Source: Candidatus Omnitrophota bacterium
GTDB taxonomy: Bacteria > Omnitrophota > Gorgyraeia > Zapsychrales > Aceulaceae
Direction: 5' to 3'
NCBI GenBank assembly: GCA_029564765.1
Contig: JAKQPK010000043.1
Location: 1 to 46,283 of the forward strand
DNA: 46,283 nucleotides
Shown here: positions 40,772 to 46,283 of the stretch, one piece after another
How positions within the stretch are numbered: the stretch's first letter is position 1
How the letters are laid out: every line of letters begins with the position of its first letter
Notes under the pieces: model-generated
What the model saw: only the letters and a program-made list of their open reading frames with translations
What the model was told of the DNA's origin: nothing
The model's database searches: none
Position numbers and translations under genes: made by a program

Positions 40772-42064
40772 ATGAAGAGCATGGCACATATCCGGCAGAC
40801 ATTTCGCGCGCTCGCGAACAAAAATTATCGCTTCTTTTTTATCGGACAAAGCATTTCTTTAGTTGGGACATGGATGCAGCAGGTTGCCATGAGCTGGCTT
40901 GTGTATCGCCTGACAGGCTCTGCCTTGTGGCTGGGATTGATCGGTTTTTTGGGCCAGGCGCCGGCATTCTTTCTAACACCTTTTGCTGGTGTTTTGGCTG
41001 ATCGTTATAAGCGGCATCGGATCCTGATGACCACGCAGATCCTGGCTATGAGCCAGGCCATCGTTCTTTTTGTGCTCGTCCTAACCGATATTATTTCGCT
41101 ATGGCATATCATTGTGCTTAGCATCCTGTTTGGATTGATCAATGCTTTTGATATTCCTGCCCGCCATGCTTTCACGATCGAGATGATCGATAAGAAAGAA
41201 GACCTCAGCAACGCGATCGCTCTCAATTCTTCCATGGTGAATTTGGCAAGGCTGATCGGCCCGTCGGTTGCCGGTATTATCATTGCGAGCGCGGGAGAAG
41301 ATCTTTGTTTTCTTCTTAACGCGCTGAGTTATGTCGCTGTCATCATCGCGCTTTTTATGATGAAAATAAGCGGCCAGCCTCCCGCGTTAAGGCAGGTCTC
41401 TATCCTGGCGCATTTGCGCGAAGGCTTTTCGTACGCTTTTGGATTTCCACCGATCCGCTATATCCTTTTTCTTTTAGGGCTTGTGAGCTTGATGGGAGTT
41501 CCTTATCAGGTCTTGATGCCTATTTTCGCTAAAGAGATCTTTCAGGGCGGGCCTGCAACATTAGGGTTTCTGATGTCCATGGCCGGTATAGGCGCATTGA
41601 TAGGGGCGGTTTATCTTGCGGGGCGCAAGACCGTGTTAGGCCTAGGCAAGATCATCGGGATCGCGGCGATCGTTTTTGGATTAGGACTCTTTTTGTTCGC
41701 TCGTTCAACGAATTTGTGGTTTTCCTTTGTGATCGTGTGTATCGCTGGCTTCGCGATGATGGTTCAGATGGCGGCAAGCAATACGGTCTTGCAGACCGTT
41801 GTCGACGAAGACAAAAGGGGCCGCGTGATGAGCTTTTATACCATGGCGTTCATGGGAACAGCGCCCTTTGGCGCTTTGATCGCCGGATGGCTAGCCAGCA
41901 AGATAGGCGCGCCATCGACCTTGATGATCGGCGGTATTTGCTGTGTGGCAGGCGGGATCGCCTTTTTACGCAAGTTGCCTATTGTGCGAGAAACAATTCG
42001 CCCGGTTTATCTTAAGAAAGGCATCATCCAGGAAATCATTCGCGACATCCGTGAAGTGTCGTGA
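40772..42064 (+). CDS. MFS exporter of the EntS/DUF894 type
   Basis: A 430-residue membrane protein with the twelve-helix major-facilitator layout. FRALANKNYRFFFIGQSISL and VGTWMQQVAMSWLVYRLTGS match the EntS-like siderophore-exporter branch, and GVLADRYKRHRILMTTQ is the MFS A-motif loop. The second half contains GPATLGFLMSMAGIGALIGA. AAGG about 9 bases upstream supports the ATG at 40772. A frame starting at 40702 with a strong GGGAGG lies ahead in another frame and may be a leader or nothing. The gene ends 11 bases before the convergent symporter gene. Substrate unknown. Confidence 0.9.
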   Translation: MKSMAHIRQTFRALANKNYRFFFIGQSISLVGTWMQQVAMSWLVYRLTGSALWLGLIGFLGQAPAFFLTPFAGVLADRYKRHRILMTTQILAMSQAIVLFVLVLTDIISLWHIIVLSILFGLINAFDIPARHAFTIEMIDKKEDLSNAIALNSSMVNLARLIGPSVAGIIIASAGEDLCFLLNALSYVAVIIALFMMKISGQPPALRQVSILAHLREGFSYAFGFPPIRYILFLLGLVSLMGVPYQVLMPIFAKEIFQGGPATLGFLMSMAGIGALIGAVYLAGRKTVLGLGKIIGIAAIVFGLGLFLFARSTNLWFSFVIVCIAGFAMMVQMAASNTVLQTVVDEDKRGRVMSFYTMAFMGTAPFGALIAGWLASKIGAPSTLMIGGICCVAGGIAFLRKLPIVRETIRPVYLKKGIIQEIIRDIREVS

Positions 42065-42075
42065 GGCTGTCGAGA

Positions 42076-43533
42076 TCAGGCAATATCCTGGAATGCTTTT
42101 TTCAGTAATTCTTGCGACGGTGGCCTTGTGAACCAGCTGACGACAGGAACCACGATGAAAGGAACGATCATCGCGATGCTGGACGCCATTGGTGAATTTT
42201 GAGGCCCGAACTTGAAGAAAAGAACGATCGCAAGCGTTAGCCCTGTGGCCATTCCTGCCTTGACACCCCAAAGTGTCGCCTTCTTCCAGTAAAGCCCGTA
42301 CACATAGGGCGCCATAAATGTTCCAGCTACTGCGCCCCAAGACAAGGACATCAGCGTGATGATCAAGGAAAAGTCATTGCGCGCGATAAAATAAGACATA
42401 ATGATAAAGATGCCGCTTAAGAAGCGGATCATCAATAATGATTTATTTTTTGAGATGTTAGGATTTACATGGCCTTTGTAAAGGTCGATGGCGATCGCTG
42501 ACGCGGAAACAAGGATCAGTGAAGATAATGTTGACATCGACGCCGAGAGGACAAGCAAGACGATCAGGATCATAAGCCCCTGCGGGATATAGGTCGTAAG
42601 AAGATCAGGAATGAGCCGGTCAAAATCTGGTTTTCCTGCAGCCGTCAGAGGAGGCGTTTGATAAAAGACATGGGATAGGGCGCCTACAAAATAAGCTGAG
42701 AACGTGATGATCAAGGCAAAGAGGGTCGTAATGACCGCGGCTTTGTAGACAATGTTTTCATTTTTGATAGCGTAGAATTTTTGGACCATTTGCGGCAGGC
42801 CCCAGACCCCAAAGGAGGTCATGAAAACAAGCGATGCTAAAAGCCAGAAACTCGGTTGTTTGTCGTAAGGAACATGAGCCGCGTATTGTTGTTGGATCAG
42901 GGTGATAATATTTTCTGAGCCTCCGGACTTGCTGACAAGGACAAAGACCATGGCTACGGCCCCAAACAACATCAGGATCCCTTGGATAAAATCAGTGAGC
43001 GTGACCGCGAAATATCCACCCAGGATCAAATAAATACCGGTGATACAAATGATCATCAGCAAGACCTGTTCATAAGGCATGTGAAAAGATTTTTCAAAAA
43101 GATAGCCCAGGCCTTTGAACACGGACGCGGAATAGGGCAGCAGGAAGATAAATATGATGATCGCGCTGAACATTTTTAAGAAAGTACCTTGATAGCGCTC
43201 ATGGAGGAACTCCGGCATGGTCATGGCGTTTAGGTTTTGAGTCATTCGCCTTGTTCTTTTGCCTAAGACAAGCCATGCCAGCATGGATCCGATCAGCGCA
43301 TTTCCAAGAGCGATCCAAAGAACATTAAGGCCGAATCCCCAGCCGAGCTTTCCAGCGAAACCAATGAATATGACGGCTGAAAAGTATGTCGTTCCATAGG
43401 CAAGAGCGGAGATCCATGGGCCGATACTGCGATTTCCTAAGAAGAAGTCGCCGACACTCGATGTTCGGCGCATTCCCCAGATACCGATCCCGATCATAGA
43501 TATAAGGAAAAGCCCCAGGAACAGTGACATCAT
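42076..43533 (-). CDS. Sodium:solute symporter (SSS family)
   Basis: A 485-residue protein from ATG 43533, which has AGGAGA 6 bases upstream; the frame continues upstream to 43740 without conserved sequence. Thirteen hydrophobic segments are expected, beginning MMSLFLGLFLISMIGIGIWG. SVGDFFLGNRSIGPW and AYGTTYFSAVIFIGFAG are SSS-family motifs, and LSASMSTLSSLILVSASAIA is the Na+-site helix with Ser/Thr. This family imports proline, pantothenate, acetate or sugars with Na+; the closest feel is the proline/pantothenate branch. It is transcribed away from the ior operon. Confidence 0.92.
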   Translation of the reverse strand: MMSLFLGLFLISMIGIGIWGMRRTSSVGDFFLGNRSIGPWISALAYGTTYFSAVIFIGFAGKLGWGFGLNVLWIALGNALIGSMLAWLVLGKRTRRMTQNLNAMTMPEFLHERYQGTFLKMFSAIIIFIFLLPYSASVFKGLGYLFEKSFHMPYEQVLLMIICITGIYLILGGYFAVTLTDFIQGILMLFGAVAMVFVLVSKSGGSENIITLIQQQYAAHVPYDKQPSFWLLASLVFMTSFGVWGLPQMVQKFYAIKNENIVYKAAVITTLFALIITFSAYFVGALSHVFYQTPPLTAAGKPDFDRLIPDLLTTYIPQGLMILIVLLVLSASMSTLSSLILVSASAIAIDLYKGHVNPNISKNKSLLMIRFLSGIFIIMSYFIARNDFSLIITLMSLSWGAVAGTFMAPYVYGLYWKKATLWGVKAGMATGLTLAIVLFFKFGPQNSPMASSIAMIVPFIVVPVVSWFTRPPSQELLKKAFQDIA

Positions 43534-43684
43534 AACGTTCTCCTTTTTGTTAATGGTTTCGAGGTCTTTTGGCGCAATAAATAATAATATATCTATTAAT
43601 AAGATATCGGTTCTAGCGCAGGGAAGCAAACAGAATTTAGGGTTTTTCCTTTGAGCCCGCCCATAGCTTTGGTCGTAAAAATAT

Positions 43685-43713
43685 TTGATAAAAAAAGACC
43701 ACAGAGCTATAAT
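43685..43713 (+). promoter_or_regulatory. Promoter of the ior operon
   Basis: TTGATA (43685-43690), 17-base spacer, TATAAT (43708-43713). The predicted start, near 43720, gives a leader of about 29 bases. The rest of the divergent intergenic region (43534-43684) is AT-rich around 43580-43610, where the symporter promoter probably lies. Confidence 0.85.
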
Positions 43714-43748
43714 AAACCTTTCACAACTGGTTTTTTGCACTCTATCTT

Positions 43749-45311
43749 ATGAGATCAACCCATACTCAGTCTTTAGTTCTTTTTTCCGGTGATGAAGCTT
43801 TGGCTCAAGGAGCATTTGAGGCCGGCTTAGAATTTGCTGCCGGCTATCCAGGCACACCCTCAACAGAGATCATCGAGCATCTCGCTCAATTCCCTGAAGT
43901 TAATGTCCAGTGGTCTGTTAATGAAAAAGTCGCTTTTGAGGTCGCTTATGCCGCGGCCATTGGTGGCAAGCGGTCTATGTACGTTAGCAAGCATGTAGGC
44001 TTGAACGTCGCGATGGACCCTTTGATGACATCTTCGTATGTGGGCGTCAACGCGGGTTTTGTGATCGTTGTTTGTGATGATCCAGGCATGCATTCTTCTC
44101 AAAATGAACAAGATACCCGTCTTTTCGCGCGCGCGGCCAATGTCCCTCTTTTGGAGCCCTCAAGTCCGGCGGAGGCAAAAGAATTCGTGAAAGAAGCTTT
44201 TGCGATCAGCGAGCGTTTTGATATCCCTGTTATTGTTCGTTTGACAACACGTATTTGCCATAGCAAAGAAAATGTCGAGCTTGCAGAGCGCCATGTTCAG
44301 CCAACAAAGCCTTTTACGATCAATATGGCAAAATATGTCATGGTCCCGCGCAACGCTTTGGCACGGCATCAGGACCTGATGGGACGCATGGCGATGATCA
44401 AGATTTTTAGCGAAAGATCCAAACTCAACATCGCCCAGTCAGGGAAAAAGGCGATAGCGTTCATTACCAGCGGCGTTTCTTATCTTTATATTAAGGAAAA
44501 TTATCCTGATTCCCCGATCTTAAAGCTTGGCATGCCATATCCTTTTCCAGAAAAGAAAGTAAGGGATTTCTGTAAAAAATATAAGAATGTGTACGTGATC
44601 GAGGAGTTGGAGCCTTACCTTGAGGAACAGATGCGCATGCTTAGGATGCGTTTTAAAACAAAGCATCCTTCTTTTTCTGTAGGTGAGCTGCGCCCTGAAC
44701 ACATCCCCGTGATCGTCAGCGGCAAACCGAAACCTAAGCGCATTGTTCCTGCTAGGCCGCCGATGCTATGTTTGGGTTGTCCGCATCGCCTTGTTTTTAA
44801 TCTTTTAAAGGATCTGGATGTTGTGGTGGCTGGAGATATTGGCTGCTACACTTTAGGGTCGCTGCCACCTTTTTCCAGTCTGCACACGTGCCTTTGTATG
44901 GGGGCGGGCGTGACCTTTTTTGAAGGGTTAAGCCATGTCTTCAAGGATAAAAAAGTGGTGGGCGTGATCGGTGATTCCACGTTCGTTCATTCGGGTATCA
45001 CAGGCCTGATCAATGCCGCTTACAATAAGGCTAAAGGTGTTGTGATCATTTTAGATAATGCTATTACGGCGATGACCGGAGGCCAGCCTCATCCAGCGGT
45101 TGGGACAACCATTCGCAGCGAGCCAACAAAGAAATTGATCTTGGAAGACCTTTGCCGCGTCGCGGGTGCGGACCATGTGGATGTCATTGACCCAACAGAC
45201 CTTAAAGGTTTAGAACAGTTGTTGCGCCAGCGCATTGACGAAGACGCGCTTTCGGTCGTGATCGTGCGTAAGCCATGCATTTTACTCGTTCAGAAAATGA
45301 AAAAAGGATAG
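43749..45311 (+). CDS. iorA: Indolepyruvate:ferredoxin oxidoreductase alpha subunit, no ferredoxin domain
   Basis: A 520-residue thiamine-pyrophosphate enzyme that decarboxylates aryl pyruvates (from Trp, Phe, Tyr) to aryl-acetyl-CoA with reduction of ferredoxin. SGDEALAQGAFEAGLEFAAG, YPGTPSTEIIEHLAQ and SSQNEQDTRLFARAANVPL are the pyrimidine-binding half; LCLGCPHRLVF, GDIGCYTLGSLPP and GDSTFVHSGITGLINAAYNK are the TPP-pyrophosphate half. The usual C-terminal two-4Fe-4S ferredoxin domain is missing: the protein stops at VVIVRKPCILLVQKMKKG, where that domain should begin. Electrons must pass by another route or a separate ferredoxin. iorB follows at 2 bases. Confidence 0.93.
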   Translation: MRSTHTQSLVLFSGDEALAQGAFEAGLEFAAGYPGTPSTEIIEHLAQFPEVNVQWSVNEKVAFEVAYAAAIGGKRSMYVSKHVGLNVAMDPLMTSSYVGVNAGFVIVVCDDPGMHSSQNEQDTRLFARAANVPLLEPSSPAEAKEFVKEAFAISERFDIPVIVRLTTRICHSKENVELAERHVQPTKPFTINMAKYVMVPRNALARHQDLMGRMAMIKIFSERSKLNIAQSGKKAIAFITSGVSYLYIKENYPDSPILKLGMPYPFPEKKVRDFCKKYKNVYVIEELEPYLEEQMRMLRMRFKTKHPSFSVGELRPEHIPVIVSGKPKPKRIVPARPPMLCLGCPHRLVFNLLKDLDVVVAGDIGCYTLGSLPPFSSLHTCLCMGAGVTFFEGLSHVFKDKKVVGVIGDSTFVHSGITGLINAAYNKAKGVVIILDNAITAMTGGQPHPAVGTTIRSEPTKKLILEDLCRVAGADHVDVIDPTDLKGLEQLLRQRIDEDALSVVIVRKPCILLVQKMKKG

Positions 45312-45313
45312 CC

Positions 45314-45805
45314 ATGGCAAAGGCAAAAATAACGAATATTGTTTTTTACGGAATTGGCGGCCAAGGTATCGTTACCATGGCGGAAGTTTGCGGATGGGCC
45401 GCGATGTTGGCTGGATTTCATGTGAAAAAAACAGAGGTGCACGGTATGGCCCAGCGAGGCGGATCGGTGGAATCCTATATTCGTTTTGGCAAAAAAGTTT
45501 TTTCACCCTTGCCTCAAACCGCAACGGCTGATTATCTTATCTGTCTTCATCCTGAGGAGCATCCAAGGCTTTTGGGCGAGCTGAAAAAAGGCGGGGTAGA
45601 CCTTTTTCCGTATCTTGAGGTCGCGCAAAAAGTTGTTGGCGATAAGAAAGTATTTGTAAATTCTTTTTTGTTAGGAGTCCTGTCATCTTATCTCGGCCTT
45701 GAGCAGTCTTATTGGATGCAGGCGATGGAAAAGATATTTAAAAGAAGCCTCGATGAGAATAAGGCATTTTTTCAGCAAGGATACCAGGCAGGGGGAAGTC
45801 TATGA
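45314..45805 (+). CDS. iorB: Indolepyruvate:ferredoxin oxidoreductase beta subunit
   Basis: A 163-residue subunit starting MAKAKITNIVFYGIGGQGIV, with the gamma/beta-domain signature FYGIGGQGIVTMAEVCGWAA and TEVHGMAQRGGSVESYIRFG. The ATG at 45314 is taken because an earlier frame start (45275) lies within iorA. It completes the oxidoreductase by supplying the CoA-side domain. The stop overlaps the ATG of the ligase gene (ATGA), making a three-gene operon. It lies within normal length limits for IorB (about 190 or slightly fewer). Confidence 0.93.
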   Translation: MAKAKITNIVFYGIGGQGIVTMAEVCGWAAMLAGFHVKKTEVHGMAQRGGSVESYIRFGKKVFSPLPQTATADYLICLHPEEHPRLLGELKKGGVDLFPYLEVAQKVVGDKKVFVNSFLLGVLSSYLGLEQSYWMQAMEKIFKRSLDENKAFFQQGYQAGGSL

Positions 45806-46283
45806 TCTACAATGAACGTTATGAATGTATGTCCAGCGAAGAAATGAAAGAGGTTCAATCCCAGCGGCTTGTTAAGACCGTTGCGTATGTCCACAAGAAT
45901 TCGCCTTTTTATCAAAAGAAGTTCGCGGAATTCGGGATCGCCCCTGCGGATATTAAAACGATCGATGATATTAGAAAGCTGCCTTTTACTGTGAAAGATG
46001 ATCTGCGGGATGGATATCCTTTTGGTTTGTTCTCTCAGCCTTTAAAGAATATCCGCGAGATCCATGTGTCCAGCGGCACGACCGGAAATCCTACGGTGGT
46101 CGGATACTCTAAAGAAGATATCGATCTGTGGTCTGAAGTGGTCGCGCGTTGCTTGGGCTGCGCGGGAGCTGTGCCTGGGGATATGATCCAGATTGCTTAT
46201 GGATATGGGCTTTTTACCGGAGGGTTGGGGCTTCACTATGGCGCGTTGGCCATGGGGCTAACGGTCATTCCATGTTCTTCGGG
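45802..46283 (+). CDS. paaK: Phenylacetate-CoA ligase, 5' part
   Basis: The open frame continues past the right edge; 160 residues are visible. MIYNERYECMSSEEMKEVQS, then VHKNSPFYQKKFAEFGI, the phosphate loop HVSSGTTGNPTVVGYS and IAYGYGLFTGGLGLHYGAL match the start of the PaaK-type adenylate-forming family. The enzyme activates aryl acetates to CoA thioesters. Next to iorAB it would work in the reverse sense: hydrolysing or exchanging the arylacetyl-CoA made by Ior to yield ATP, as in aromatic amino-acid fermentation. The start overlaps the iorB stop by 4 bases. Confidence 0.93.
   Translation, partial: MIYNERYECMSSEEMKEVQSQRLVKTVAYVHKNSPFYQKKFAEFGIAPADIKTIDDIRKLPFTVKDDLRDGYPFGLFSQPLKNIREIHVSSGTTGNPTVVGYSKEDIDLWSEVVARCLGCAGAVPGDMIQIAYGYGLFTGGLGLHYGALAMGLTVIPCSS

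Noticed and set aside
40702-41001. 99-codon ORF with a strong GGGAGG ribosome site ahead of the MFS gene
   Set aside because: From 40772 on it is an out-of-frame shadow of the MFS gene. Only its first 23 codons are free, and they show no known motif. At most it is a leader peptide.

Overview
The window most resembles chromosomal DNA from a Gram-negative, probably anaerobic bacterium of the Omnitrophota type. This is inferred from three things. First, there is a 961-residue secreted protein (20120-23005) whose style I recall from Omnitrophota genomes. Second, the metabolism pairs indolepyruvate:ferredoxin oxidoreductase, a phenylacetate-CoA ligase and GTP-dependent PEP carboxykinase with a histidine-type Thi4. 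Third, it has outer-membrane export (a TolC/MacA/MacB-like set). No rRNA, tRNA or marker gene is present, so the taxonomy is an inference.

Region 1 (1-13160) is a horizontally acquired defence island. Its left end carries decayed mobile DNA: a frameshifted serine-recombinase tail, an unidentified truncated ORF and a folded intergenic element. A small excisionase-type HTH protein precedes four tightly coupled genes: a twin D12 adenine methyltransferase, an AlwI-like restriction endonuclease fused to an S24 (LexA/UmuD-like) peptidase domain, a SIR2 protein and a HerA ATPase. After this come a tiny ORF remnant, a second unrelated SIR2 protein, and an AbiE-like type IV toxin-antitoxin pair preceded by an inverted repeat. 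Codon choice (ATT rather than ATC for Ile) differs from the rest of the window. The methyltransferase-AlwI/S24-SIR2-HerA operon is the best candidate for an undescribed composite system.

Region 2 (13159-19972) holds a response regulator under a c-di-GMP-I riboswitch with its own promoter and terminator, a B12-binding-type radical SAM protein, a small zinc-knuckle protein, a YbiT-type ABC-F ATPase, an Arg/Gly-rich coiled-coil protein, a secreted phosphoesterase and nucleoside diphosphate kinase. Region 3 (20120-29873) has the giant secreted protein with a palindromic repeat inside its reading frame, a ureidoglycolate-lyase-like protein, a CorA-like transporter, PEP carboxykinase, a YgiQ radical SAM protein, an HtrA-like protease with LysM, and ThiM.

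Region 4 (30074-35343) is a TolC/MacA/MacB-type export operon, then a TPP riboswitch controlling a Thi4 thiazole synthase. Region 5 (35544-40625) begins with a transferred zinc-ribbon/Vsr-like/NUMOD1 nuclease. It continues with a sulfur cluster: an Rrf2 regulator with three cysteines, O-acetylhomoserine sulfhydrylase and cysteine synthase. Two tiny cysteine-rich secreted proteins close it. Region 6 (40772-46283) contains an MFS exporter and a convergent sodium:solute symporter, then an operon iorA (lacking the ferredoxin domain)-iorB-paaK that runs off the right edge.
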